From positions 25,947 through 89,946 of the forward strand of contig SSNU01000245.1 of assembly GCA_012064415.1 (NCBI GenBank): DNA of 64,000 bases. Direction: 5' to 3'. The notes under the pieces were generated by a model that was not told the DNA's origin, made no database searches, and saw only the letters and a list, made by a program, of their open reading frames with translations. Position numbers and translations under genes: made by a program. Source of the stretch: Gyrodactylus bullatarudis (Eukaryota; Platyhelminthes; Monogenea; Gyrodactylidea; Gyrodactylidae). Shown here piece by piece: positions 10,397 to 24,030 of this stretch; positions within the stretch are counted from its first letter, which is position 1; the number at the start of each line of letters is the position of its first letter.

Positions 10397-11297
10397 AAAA
10401 AAGTATTGAGGTTCGCACTTAAATTCATGATCTTTTGTTATTTCTTGATGATAAGACATGAAATCTAGATTTCATAGGCTTCCTTTTCTTAAGCTAAAAC
10501 ATATTAGAGTAACTGTATCAAATTTGATTTAAAAGTATGAGAGAGGAATCAAACGTTATTTTTCAGCATCACCAATTGACAAAGGAACCAGTTATCACTA
10601 TTCTATTTTTGAATGAATCGTCAATTCGATCTGATCTTGGATCCCCCTAATTTATTAATTTTCAAGCAGTAAAAATGGCACGAAAATGGATTGTTTCCTA
10701 AAATATCTGCGATCAATTTGTTTTCGTTGTCTATTGGTGATCCAATATCATTGAGAATAGCTTTACATTTGTATAATAAAGAAAGTTTTAATCAATTTGG
10801 AAACAAATCAAATCAATCAATCCAGTCTAAAGAGATTAAAATTAATTTCTTATCAAAAAATTGAAAAAGAAATCTTTTTTTTCTCGTCAGAATCTTATCA
10901 TTCAGCTTCAAAATATTGTTCTTTCTTTGTTAAACTTTTCAAATATTTAATGTCTAGAGTTGAATTTTTCTCAATCTGAAATACATTTCTTCTTTTTTAC
11001 ATGAGATTTGACACATTTGTAATTTCTTTATATCAAATACTACTGAATCAGATTAGATGAGATGCTTGGTAAAACGCAATATGCTTTAACGGAAGTATCA
11101 CTCATATCTAAACAGATGAATTATTTGTTATACTGGATAATAGAGTAAGAGAAAATCCTTAAATTTTTAGGTAAAGGGATCCTTAGATAACATGCTTACT
11201 AGGACGTTCAAAGTGCTATTTTTGATATGCATAAATTCTCATGAGACTATTTGAATTTAAAATTCTCAAGCATCGAGGATATTTTCTCTCGATAGTA

Positions 11298-11580
11298 AAC
11301 CTAATTGATATGAAGTTGGGAATCTATGATTTTTACGAAAACCTATTTTTCATCAAAAATACGAATATGTTAAAGATTTTTTGGAATCCTACTCATGTTG
11401 CCAACTTTTACGATTTGAAGAAAAAAAATAATTTCATGAAAAAATGGTCATTTTTCAAATTTTGATTTGGCGCTAAAATCCCATTTTTTCGAACTTAGAA
11501 CTCAAAATTTCAAAGTGCGAAGGTGGTCAAAATAAGTTTTTTGGGATAAGCGTAAGACAAGAAAGCCGAATATGCCTTAA
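11298..11580. repeat. left arm of a family-2 hairpin MITE
   Basis: Starts AACCTAATTGATATGAAG after a TA at 11,296-11,297 and runs through GAATCCTACTCATGTTGCC, CCCATTTTTTCGAACTT and a mutated core (GGGATAAGCGTAAGACAAG) to about 11,580. The right arm is absent. Confidence 0.65.
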
Positions 11581-14500
11581 TCTTTTCAATGCCAGAGGTC
11601 ATAAATTTTTATGTTGAAATTAACTTGTTCCAATGATTTTAAAATATTTTTTCATGATTACATGATTTTTTGATAGCATATCACAAACTATCCAAGTTTT
11701 TTTGCTAAATTTTTGCTAGCCAAGCATTAGAATGCCATTGATATTTGAGCTTTTGTGGAAACGAGTAGAATTCCTAAATTCATGATACTTTTTGATCGAA
11801 ATTATTAAACTTATCTATGTTTAGAGATAATAATATTCTTGTCCATAGAAGCTGAATAGCTAATTCAAAACAAAGTACATATTTTTTATACATGAAATCA
11901 ATGAGCAGTTCCATTAAGAGTCTCGTGAAAATGGGGCAATTTTTAACCCCATTTTTACCTTAAATCTTCAAAATCTAAATTTTCTTGTTATCAGATTGAA
12001 TGAAATTTATAAGATATCCTTTTTGACATTAACTGAGTGTTCATGACAATAAATTTCCTCTCATTGGCCAAATTTCTTTTAAAATTACTCAGCAGTAGAT
12101 CAAACCCTCTGAGAGAATCAAACTTAAAACTTACTTCGTTTAACTATTATATCGAAAAGGGTTAGAATTAAGTTTTCTTAAATTGAAAAATTAGAATATC
12201 CAAGTCAACGTTTCTTAGTATTTACCTGATAAACAAAGATGGAGAAATACAAATACATATAGATAGATAAAAGCATCAAAATTCAGTCTAGCCTTGAATT
12301 ATGTGGTTAGCCATATTTTCCCCTCTCTAGTGCACTTTATTCTGGACACTGAAAAAAATGAAATATGTAGGTATTTTTCTGGTGTATGTTTTTCCTTGAT
12401 AGCTTCTTTTAATCTGATGAAATTGATATCAACTAAAGATTGATTTTTAAAAAAACATGACCTATCGAATGAGATTCATCGTTTTTAACTTCATTCATCA
12501 CCTAAAAGCTAGTTATTGAAAAAGTTTTGAAATCTGAGTTTCGATTTTAAAATTGAAGATTTTACATGATCCTAGAACGTTTTGATCAAAAAAGTTTGAA
12601 ATTCGAAAAAAGGCCTTGTAACTTCTATAAATTAGATACGAATGATCAATTCTTCTCTAGGAGATTTTAGGCTTAATGGGAAGAATATTTTTTCTGATCA
12701 GATCTAATATAGGCTTTGAAGGTATATTTTGATATGAAACTGTTGAAATTCGCTTATGAGGGTAGGGATGTTATGAAATTTTTACACAAAGAACCCTATT
12801 TTTCTTATTTTCATGCGTGCTTTCTTCGATATATATCGAAAATATTCTGATGCATCATTTCAGACCTTTAAAAAATCAAAGTCGAAAATAATTGGAGTCC
12901 TAATATTCGTCTTTATTCTTGCTGATTCCATCTTTTGCTTTTGATAGATTTATAAGTGATAAATTTAAAAATATTTAATCATAATTATTGTAACATCAAT
13001 GGGACTAGAGAAATGGCGATCACAAAAATATGCACACCAGTTTACTTGATTAGACTGTCTCCATATACCTTTGATATTTATATACCATAGTAGTTTTATA
13101 TATTGTAAAAGGGAACATGTTGATAGAATGTTATGATAAAAACATTTTCTCCCTGGTTGTCTAATGTTCTTCTTCTGCTACATAATATCAATTTTATTTA
13201 ACGCTTAGAGATGAAAAATACAGAAAAAATTTCTTGTCTAGTTTAATGCATGAATCGCTCCCTTAAATGTAAGAGAAATAACCGTAATTACATTCTATAA
13301 GTAATTTTATCCCAATTCTATAAAAAGATGGTGTTTATCGCCAGACTATCCAATCAACCTGTTTATGAGAATAATTTCAGGGAGTATAATAAAAATATTC
13401 GCCTAGTTGCATGGTTATCAATAGTCTTTAACTGGGTCTATCAACCGATGTCTCTGTACATCTCTCAACGTTAAATAACTTTCTTTTTAGAATTGGGTTG
13501 TTCTCAAAAATCACGCGAAACATTTTTGAAAAATTTCCAATTAATTTAAACAATGATTAAATTTTGGAATGGAAAATTTGTGTGTGCTGTATTTGAAACT
13601 TACATACCAAAGAAGGTACATCTAGGAGAGGCTTTGATATCATTCCAATCCGAAAATCCCAATTCATTTATAAAACACATCTTAAAGCTCATTGGATGTT
13701 ATGTTTCTTAAATCCTATTGGTTAGCCCAGACAGGAGCAGAGAGATATAAATACAATTCTGGTATTAAAGTTATGCATAATTTGTTCCACTATTTGTGTA
13801 ATTAACTTTAATGTTCTCAATCCACATTTTTTGAGGTAAAGATAGGATTTTAATTCTTTAACAGTTTTCTAAGCTCAGAAGAAACTTTGAAGATAACAAT
13901 TATTTAAAATTATCTCGATATTTCAACGATGCTTGACGTGAAATTGGGAAATCTGAATACTTTATAATACTTTGGACCGCTAAATATTGGTTATTAATAT
14001 CTGAAACATGATAATTTCACTTAGATCCTGAAATTTTTCGTATTATCCTTGGATTTCTTCCACAAGAAAAATTACTGATTAGATTCCAAGTTTAATCATA
14101 TAGTTCTAAAATTTTGATTGAAAATTATTGAACTGATTGAGAAGATCAAGATCAAACGTAATCCAATCTTCGATGGTCTGAAGAAAAAAGGAGGTTCACT
14201 AGATCTTTTTCATTTTTTCCATTCATCTTTCATTTGATCTAGACCAGTAGTTTTCAACCTTGAAATTGTAATCTGAAAATAAGCTACAGAAGTGATTGGT
14301 TCCACAAATCAACGAAATCTCCAAAATAATAATTTTCAAATAAATCAGGGGAGTGGCTACCTACTAAGAATTTGTCGCAAAAAATACCAAATTCATATAG
14401 ACTAGCTTCAATTTAACATTAATTGGTTTTTTAGTAAATTCGCGATAGGCTATTAGAATAATACAAAATATCATAAATCATATTGGAAAGGTTTTGGTCT

Positions 14501-16090
14501 TTCACAGTTATTTTAACGTCGAATTAGAATAGAGGGTTTTTAATTTTCTCCATTCTGAAAAATTCACTCGTGTTTTCTTTCACTTTCTTGGCACAAGATT
14601 TCTTCTGTACTTTTGCCTGATAATAATAAACCCTGATCAGATTGAACCATCATGTACAATGTTTTTGTTATTAGAACAATACCTTTCAATGCACAGGTAA
14701 TGTAATGATTAAAACAAATTTTTCTACTTTGATATATAGAGAGAAAAAGAAAACATTTTTCAGTTATACTAAATAATATAAAACCCTCATAAATTATTAT
14801 TATATGGTACCAGTAAAAACCTAGGAAAATATCTTATTATAGCTACATACCCTCTGATATGTAGGTTATTCTCTCTTGAAATAATAAATAAAAATAATAT
14901 TAGAATCTTTATGTTTTTTTTTATATTTCAAAGATATTTTTCTGTTTCATTCATTCCACTAGAGATTTTGAACCAGACTTTTTGCCGAAAAACCCTGATT
15001 TAGGAAAAGTCTAATTATAACTATCATGCAAGCTAAACACACGTTATATAACAAACAAGACTAACTTTATTTTAATATCATTTGGAATTTGAGTTAATTT
15101 CTGAAAAAAGTTCTTTTAATTTTATAGTCAGCAAAATGGACACTATAATCTAGCTGATTTACTGCAATTTATACGAAAATGGAAGTTTAGCATTTAATGC
15201 AAACGGGTTTCCATTATATTTTGAATAAGGTAAACATTCATAGGCTTATTCTGTGAATATCAGAGGTCAAAATGAGCTTATTCAAAGGTTGAATCGCTTC
15301 TAAATATTCGTAAAAATCAAAAATAGAGGGTTCTATTATACAATTATAGATGTCTTGATGATTAAACAAATTTCAAGAAAAATATGAAAATATTTTAGAT
15401 AAATTTCGCTTAAATTTTTTAATTCGAAATTTCTATAAAAATATATTTTGGAGTGAAATTAGGAGTGCTGAAATGCTTGAAAATTCGGTTCTAGTCTACT
15501 AAGTCCCCATCTCCTCTCATCAGGGATCCTAGATCATTGAAATTTTCGGTTGAATTAGTTGCCGCTTCTTCTTCTTTTCAAACATACAAGATGATCTCGA
15601 AATCGCGATACTTTGGTGGTTCCTGGAATAATCAATCAAAATTTTTCAACTCATGTTGGTTTTACAAGTTTTTTTGATCCCATCTAATTTTACATCTTGT
15701 ATACTCAAATTTCTTTAGAAGAGGGATAACTTCTTTCCATTCATAGGACCAAATAACTAATGTGAAAAAGATAAAGTGTCATCATGTGATAAGTTTTCTT
15801 AAAAGTTTCAACTACTAAATCCGTCCTATATTGCCTTGGATATTATTTTTTTTAATCTGCTAGATTTTTATATGGCGCAATAACTGAGAGGAAATCACTT
15901 TGTTTTGTTTTTTTCTAAAGAGAATTATTACAATAGAGAAATTCAGTCACATGCTTAAATAGGAAATTCATGTCTCTGCTTTATTAGACGAAGAAATAAA
16001 CTTTTGAAAAAATGTCGACTTCTAATGACCCTTTTAGGAGGATCACTAACAGAGACTAACTCAAAAGACTCAAAGTTTGATTTTATTGAT
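11581..16090. other. long gene-free AT-rich stretch
   Basis: About 4.5 kb in which no exon, RNA gene or clear repeat family was recognised on either strand. Short ORFs here have no coding character. It could be intergenic, or intron of the ADAMTS-like gene whose 5' end lies upstream of 24,031. Confidence 0.4.
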
Positions 16091-16099
16091 TATAATAAT

Positions 16100-16455
16100 T
16101 ATCACGATAATAATCCAAAATTTAAAACTTTTTCTTGAAAACAGTAGATTACTCTATACCTCCACGGCCCAACTCGAATTCTTTGTCTAATGCTGATCTT
16201 GAAAATCTGCATTCAACTGCTTCAAATCTTTGTAATCAATGACAATTTTTGGTTCGAAAGTTGAAAAAGTGGAAAATTGGTGCCTTTTTGAAATCCGAAA
16301 AACGGCTTAATTTTGGTCAGATTGAATTTTTTCGGATATTTTTCCAACTTATTGGCATATTTCATTATGGAATTTGAAAAATAATTTTTTCCCGACTTTC
16401 CGATGAAAAAAATTGAGTCTTTTGCAAAAAAGTAAATCTCATCCTCATGTCAACT
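16100..16455. repeat. family-1 hairpin MITE, right half
   Basis: Carries AATTCTTTGTCTAATGCTGA, TCAACTGCTTCAAATCTTTG, AAACGGCTTAATTTTGGTCA and the end CATGTCAACTAGCTT followed by TA. This is the right arm of family 1. A close relative of this subtype is at 31,560-31,864. Confidence 0.7.
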
Positions 16456-16609
16456 AGCTTTAATTCCTTACCAGAAATTGAAATTGCCGTCTACTTTTAA
16501 GTAGGAGAAAACAAAATTTTGTAAACACTGTGTCCCTACAGGCATCATAGAAAATTGAAAGATTGCTTATTTCAGTACGTCTAAACTCATCATATGACCA
16601 AGATATAAA

Positions 16610-16905
16610 GGAATTTAGAATTCATTTAAATTTAAAAGATAAAGCTAGTTTGTAGCGCCGAATTTATTTAAAGTTTTATGGTGAAAATCGGTTTTTTGTC
16701 TTATTGTGATCCTAAGAATCAACTTTGAAATTAGCATAATTTTTCAACTTCTTCATATCATGAAAGCGGGCCCCATGATATATAGGTTTCAAAAAATCCT
16801 GATAAAATTCGATTTCTTAATGAAAAAAATTGAGAATTGTGTACTTTATTACATGATATTGAACAAGATTCAATCCAAAATAATAGAACTCAAATAGAGT
16901 TCAAA
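16610..16905. repeat. decayed hairpin-MITE remnant
   Basis: Shares the order TTAAAGTTTTATGG, GATCCTAAGAATCAACTTTG, GCGGGCCCCATGAT and ATTTCTTAATGAAAAAAATT with the remnant at about 2,400-2,640. A 63-codon open frame over it is incidental. Confidence 0.45.
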
Positions 16906-19900
16906 TTTGATATCTCTTTAGTATAGCTCGAATTAAAACAGTTTTTGTGATGAATCAAAAATTCTTTCATTCAAAGTTTAAGTGATTTTTATTTTTTCAA
17001 AATATGCCGCCCTGTTCGTTGAATAGCGAATTCTCGTGTAGGCATTTTAAAAGATAAAACAAGCATTGGTCAAATAAAACAAAAATATATCAAATTGAGA
17101 ATTCTGAATCATATCTATCCTATCATTCCTTAAGAAAAATAATTTTCCTTGAGTCTTCAACGTGGGGCAGTTAAATTTTTACAGTTATCAAGATTATATT
17201 TCTCGTGTCGGTTTTAGTTATATGCAGAGGATTTCATATATGTTTAAAAAATATTCTCAGAATTATATGACAACAAAAAATTAGTGAAGGAATGTATATT
17301 GGAGATAAATTTTGCAAATTATCGATTTTTAGCCAAGGTGATTTTCTGATCAAGCTTGAAAAGACGATTCTAATCATATATATAACCTTATAGAGCTTAA
17401 TATTTTAGATTGAGACACAAATAAGGTACTGTATGCAAGGAAAGTTACTTAAGAGTAGTATCATCAACTTTTATTGTTGAATGAAAAAAATTGAAACTTT
17501 AGATCTATTATGTCGCTATGTAAGGAGCCTGATTGAATGAAAACTCAAACAAATTCAAAATCGTCCATATTTCTAGTCAATTTTTGTATACGAACAGTTC
17601 ATAATGAACTCAATGTTGTTTTAAATTAACAAGAATTAATTTCATTTGACATCAAATTACATTTTTTCAGCTTACTTGTTGAAATTGACAACCCTACTTT
17701 GTTTACTTCTTCGATATTGAGAAAAATAGAATAAATCTTCTTTTGAGAAAACTTGTGAAAACTTAAATTCGTGCAAGAGAAAGTTAATCTTTGAATGGAA
17801 TTGAGGCATTCAAAAGATGTTTGGTGTCACTTTTAGAATTAAATTCTTACACGTTGCAAATAATTTACACCTTCTTTCCAGAAATGTTGAATTAGTCAAT
17901 TTTATCTTTCAATTCTGAAAAAAAGATTGAATTTATTAAATAAAATACTTTAACAATTCTCTACTTCTTTAATACAAATGAAATTTCAATCTTTTCTCAA
18001 CTCAACATCGATTTGTATTTTTCGCTTGATGAAAAGAGCCATTTTTTCCTCATGAAAAAAAAACGTCTCAGACTAAATTTCTCAGATCAGATCTCATTTC
18101 CAGTCAAAAGTACACGACAGAGAGTTATTCCTCTGAGAACAATTAAGATTAGCTCTTAGACAACTGTACTTTTGGTGAGATCTAATTTAGTGATAAATCA
18201 ACACACTCAGCGTACTCTTTAATTTCAACGTTACAATTTTTCAATTTTAACTAAAGTTTTAAACAAAACACTCAATTTATGGTTAAATTAGAGAATAGTT
18301 GCCCCCTATTATTTCTTTCTAAGTTTACTTTGAATCGTGTTGGTCTTTTTATTATCGATGACACGAGAACTCAGCACAAGGGATTCATTTTCGTTTCATC
18401 GATGTTAAAAAGCCCATAGTCTCTTTGTCGTTCAGGAAAATTACTGCAAAACAAGAGGGGGCAAATGTCCTATAGATTAACCAATGAAAATACTAATGAA
18501 GAACCAATTTCTGAACCCAATTTTTAAATCAAGATTTCCAATTCTTTAGAATCCAGCCTAATTCGAAGAAAAATTATTGATTTGAGGGTAGAAGGGTAGT
18601 GAAAAGAAGTTTTTAAAGACTGAAAAAGACAAGAAGGCCGAATATCACCATTTAATTTTTGACAAATCAACGATTATCGAATTTTCATTGATTTTCAAGT
18701 TGTGAAAATTGAATATCCCTAAATTAATTTAATTTCTCTTTTCAGATTTTTACAGATTTCTATTGTTCCTATTAATCCAGTTGCATTTTATTAATGCGTG
18801 AGTTGAAATTTTCCATCCATATGTTTCCAATTCTATTATCACTTTCCGCATATTCAAAGTTTTTATCGAATTCAGAGAATTGAAACAATTCTATACCGAT
18901 ATTTTGGATTAAAATTAGACGAAATTTTTCGAAAAGGATTAAATCCATGAATTGAAAAGTTTAATTTTTTCTGAAAATTACAAGTTTATCTTAGATTCTA
19001 TTTTTATTATAATTAAAATCATTCAAACTTCAGTACTAGAGGACTGCTCAACTTCTTAGTTTATTTAACCGCATCGAAAAGCATTTTAAGCATTAAAAGC
19101 TAAGTTTGAAAATACTCCAACATTTCTGGAAGAGAAGGTAAATATTCTGCATGTTTGAGACATGTAATTAATTCTCATCAGATTGTCGTGATAGCTTAGT
19201 GGGTAAATTATCCACCATAATAGAAATTAATATTATTTTACCCCGTGTTCAAGTATTTACCCCCTCGACTATTTTGAGAATTTCTACCTTTGTTCTCAGA
19301 TAGTTCTGAGAATAGATCTTTACATAAATAAAATCCTCTCTATCAGTTCGAGAATCTGTTCGAGAATTTTAATTTTAACAAATTGAGATGTACACTATTC
19401 AGTACGAATTTAGAAACATAACAGTAGGTTGTAAAATGCTTTTAGAATTCTCGATCTTGAAGCATCAAATTTGAAAGTAGGTTGGTCTTTAACTTATACT
19501 ATAATTTTAGTTAAAGAAACCTATTTATATAGGATAATTTTCTTGATGGAATCTGAAGTCTACAATGGAAAATATATTTAGAGTCAAATATTTGTTTTCC
19601 GAACAATGTTTCGGCTGCAATTTTAATCTGTTAGATCTATCTTAGAAAATGCCATTTATGAAATTTAAATTCGAAATTAATTAATTCTCTGATACCCCAA
19701 AATCCCATTTCCCCGAACATCTTCAACAAATCTCAAATTAACCGGAAATTTTAACTAGAACATGTAGTGTTGATTAGAAATACCTTAAGAACTCATTTCT
19801 ATTTAAAATTGCACTCAAACGGCTCAAAATTTGGATTTTAATCGATAGTACTAGAAAAATTCATTGAAAATAGTTGGCACTAACTCAAAAATCGGCATTT

Positions 19901-20069
19901 TCGATTGCCATTTAAATAAGAACTTTTTTACGTTGAAAAATTCTCTTTAAAATGAGCTTTGCACATCCGGATGTTAAGAAATTTGCAAATTTGTTGAATA
20001 TATACTAGATTTAATTTGTATTTTTTTTAATTTTCCAAAGCTTCTTCCAGACATTGCAGTACTAAGATA
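16906..20069. other. gene-free stretch with MITE debris
   Basis: Decayed family-2 core at about 18,560-18,710 (AAGACAAGAAGGCCGAATAT) and family-1 core at about 18,840-18,930. A tRNA-like block lies at 19,184-19,269. Otherwise no gene or RNA was recognised. Confidence 0.4.
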
Positions 20070-20710
20070 ATCTATACCTTTAGCAGTTCGTTAAGGAGGA
20101 TATGAAATTCGATAAGGAATTCGTGAAATTCATTAAGAAACTCATGAAATTCATTAAGGAATAGTATTTTAAAATGTCATTTTTGAAGAAAGATATAAAA
20201 TTCAATAGGGAAGTTGTGAAAAACGATATTGAATTAATACAATTCATTGAGGAATATTCAAGTTTTATTCGTCAATCAAAGATATCAATCCTTCGCTTGC
20301 AAGGGGACAAAATTAAGATAAAAATTACTTTAAATGTAGTGAATAAATTCAATTATCTCAATTAGTCTTCTGGTTGGTAAGCTATTGGATAGATGAGTTT
20401 AGTGTGGTTTTGTGTGAAGATTGGTCTCAATTCATTAATCACATGGGAGTGCCATATTCAACCGCTTACAAATGAATCCGCAATCCCAGAGAGAGTTTAC
20501 CTAGAAGGAGAACGATTGTTGAATTTTCCTTTATGAATTGCATTAATTCCATATCGTTTCTCAAAACTTCCCTATTGAATTTCATATCTTCCTTAAATAA
20601 TGACATTTTAGAATACTATTCCTTAATGAATTTCATGAGTTTCTTAATGAATTTCACGAATTCCTTATCGAATTTCATATCCTCCTTAACGAACTGCTAA
20701 AGGTATAGAT
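20070..20710. mobile_element. DNA element with ~170-bp inverted ends (641 bp, deleted copy)
   Basis: Inverted ends begin ATCTATACCTTTAGCAGTTC and consist of repeated GAAATTCATTAAGGAA-type units. The middle holds a decayed coding-like stretch (about 20,174-20,365 and the following 150 bp) also present in the longer copy at 24,773-26,583. Relative to that copy, about 235 bp are deleted after GAACGATTGTTGAA. The centre shows TCAATTA-TC-TCAATTAG, an excision-like footprint. Superfamily not determined; no transposase recognised. Confidence 0.75.
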
Positions 20711-23700
20711 GACAAGCGTCTCATCCACTGAAGAAGATGTAATTTTATCAACAAGTTTGACCAAAATAAAGCCCATTCAATGTCCCTTCAATAAAGCTAT
20801 TCTGGAAATAGCCTTCGCCTCAGTTTTGATGCCAAAGTTAAGAACACGATTTTCATAGTTAATTTTTTACTGTGAACCAAGTAAATTATATCTCGACGAG
20901 AGGGATCGATAAAGATCAATTTAGGAAGAAAAAATAATTTTTTTCCGATCGAGATCATATCTCAGATTATGGATCAAAAACACGAAAAAGATTTTTTATA
21001 ATATTTTCACGAAAAGTTCATTTGACGAGTTAGAGAATTCTGAACTCAAAAATCAAAATTTTTGAGGAAATTTGACCCGACTCGACCCGAACCAGATCAA
21101 GAAGAAAAAAAGAATTCTCTTCACTCTGACTTGTTGATCGAAGATCATTCTGGATTCTTCATTCGACAAAACCAAAAAATTGAAACTGTTTTTCTTAAAT
21201 CGTTTTTATTTTCAAGTATTTTGATTTTATTCTAAATTTAAAATATTTCTTTTTATTAGTTATAATTTTCATTTCATAACAAAAATTTGCTAAAAATAGA
21301 ATTTTAACGATATTTCTGACCTTTAAAAAATATATTATAAACACATATTTATGAGTAAATATACAAATTAATTTTCAGATCAAAAATAATAATACACTTC
21401 TGTCTATTGAATAAATTACATTTTTTAATTTCAAATTAATTGAAATACAATTTTATGGCGTTTGAATCCTAGTTTTCTATCTTGATATTCAAAGGAGAGT
21501 TTCAACCAAATTTATCCAATAAGTGAATTAAGTTTTCAAAAGAATTCAGAACAGGGGTTTAGCTGGATAGCCTTTAAGAGTTGTGAGCCTGCTGTTTCTA
21601 AACAAGCTTTCAGTCTAAAGAGATCAAAGAAAACATTATAGCAGCTGAAGACGAAGATGAGTTCACTGCCAAATGATTTAAAGCCTTCTTTTATTCATCC
21701 TCTCAGGAAATTTCGATGTCTGTTGGCATCTATTGAAGCTTTCAGCAATTATTTATTTCTTAATCTCTCATATTGTGAAGATTCCTGATATTTTTAAGCC
21801 GAGTTAAAATTAATCAACAAATGCTGATTACAAAAGTTAATCCAATTATATTTTATAAGTGTTGAAAATATGAATTTAAACGAAAAGTAATTGAAAAACA
21901 ACTTTTTTTTGAAAACAATCGATTTTAATTTTATGAAATTTGCTCTAAAAATTTAATAAGAAAATTTTTGAAGAATTTTTTCATTAATTTAATACAACTT
22001 CTGATGGTCTTTTGATTTTTCTGAACAGGACGTTTTGTTGTTGTCCTTGTCTCAAGATCGATTTTTCTAACAATTTTAAAGGTGTCAAAAATTTTTAAAT
22101 CTTTAATTTGATTCCTTAATTTTATGTTGTTGTCTTCAATTCTGTTGAAAAATGAATAATTTCTTGGTTTACATAATATTCTTATTTCTATTCATGCCTC
22201 TTATATTCTTTAACTTTTACTATTTCTTTGTAAATTGTAAATTATTATTTTTTATTCAAACTTTAATTTTATCATTTTCAAAGAGAGACCACTGATGATC
22301 CTTTGAGAAATGCGCATTTGGTTCTAAATATATTTTCTTACATATTTCCAAATTGCAATGGTAGGACACTCCTATTTACGACATTTTGAGGCCCTAGGGT
22401 AATGATCTAAAAATAGTTTGGTAATAAAATAGCTGTTTATTTTCTTCAACAATGAAGATGAAAAAATTCCTTCATTTTCCATTAAGTAATAAGCCAAACC
22501 AAAAAAGATAAACCCTTGCCTTGTTTACCAGAGACATCAAAAAAAGTAAACAGAAATCCTCCCTAGCTATAGTTTATTAGAATATTTTCTAGAAATTATT
22601 TTCTCGTGACCTCAAAACTTTTATAATTATTTCCCCAAAAGCTTGTTCAATCATTTCTTTGAGATTTCTTGAGATTGAGAATTCTGATGGATAGCTGTTG
22701 TGAAAAATCAGATATTTCAAAGCCATCTCTCTGCCAACTTGATGTGTTTGCATTTTTATTCCTTAATCTGAATGGAATTCTTTATGAAATTATTCTTTTC
22801 TTAAATTATTCTTTTCTTAAATTATTCCAGTCATCTGTCATAGGAAACACTGAAATATTGAGATCTCACTGTACAGTTCCAGTAAGGATCAGTTTTGATA
22901 TTTTCAAATACGTCAGAATATCCATAACTCAGAAATTAAAGTTGACAAAATTTCCCACAATAACCATGAATTTCACTGAATTATTTTTTAATTCCCATTT
23001 GTCCAATCAGAGGATTTTTAATTTTTCATTATTGTATGTATAAATATCAAGTCGGTGTAAGAGTCTGATGAGAATCGGTGAAATAAAAGCTTTATTACTC
23101 ATTATTCACTCAAAATCCTCTAAGAAATGAATATTTCTACTAATTCAGATGAATTTTTTTTGTCTAACTCTAATCCAAAATACAAGTATTTATTTATTCG
23201 CTTCAAATTTTCAAAATCAATAAAAATTTTGAAATCAAACATTGAAATAGGAGGAATATGAAAAAATAAGCTTAATATAGCATTTGATGGATCATATTTT
23301 TTTAAATTTCTTTTATTCTAACAACTTCTGGGATAATTACGTGTAGGATACTGAGATTAGACGATAAATCCGAATAGAGCTTAAGAAATTATAAACAATC
23401 ACCAAGAGAGTTTAAGGAATAGTGGAATCAAAAATTCAGACCTAGAGTTTAAAGAATAGTGGAATGCTATGGTCTATGTTTTTCGTCTATCCTTCTTCCA
23501 TTTTTGTATAGCTATTCATTAATTTTGTACAGCTCTCAACTAATTTCTAATACTTCTCCTCTAACTTCGAAAAACGACTATAACATGTAAGGAGGATTAA
23601 ATTAGTAAGGTAAACTATTTTTTCATTTTAGATCATCTATCTTTCATCGTCGTTTATTTTTAAATGAAAAATTCAATTCTTTCATAAGATTTTTGTAAAA

Positions 23701-24030
23701 AATTTTTGGAAAGATTTAAGAAATAAATTAATTTTTAGATAAAAATAGGAAATTTAGAAAGTTTTTATGATTTATTCTGAAAATTCAGCATCTAAGACTT
23801 GTTATGGAAAAAAGAAATAGCCTTCTATCTCAACAAATAAAAAAGTTATGCATATTTTAAGTCTGTTAAAAATTTCTGGAATCTCAAAAAATAGCTTCAT
23901 TTTGGCCTGAATATTCGGACACATGTGAGAGTTTTGAAAAATATTGAATTTTCATCAAACTCATCATAAAAATCTTGAACAACCAATAGAATTTGAGAAG
24001 TAAAGCCAATGACAAATTTTCTTTTTGAAG
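20711..24030. other. gene-free stretch before the first ADAMTS-like exon
   Basis: Includes a partial copy of the 1,801-2,140 MITE at about 22,185-22,330 (CACTGATGATCCTTTGAGAA), a small duplicated block at 23,409-23,466 (GAGTTTAAGGAATAGTGGAAT-like) and decayed hairpin core near 23,160-23,270. A 124-codon open frame at 22,669-23,043 lacks an ATG start and is low-complexity AT-rich. Probably intron of the ADAMTS-like gene. Confidence 0.4.

Noticed and set aside
22669..23043. 124-codon open frame (+)
   Set aside because: Starts without ATG, has a tandem TTAAATTATTCTTTTC repeat and AT-driven composition, and no recognisable domain.
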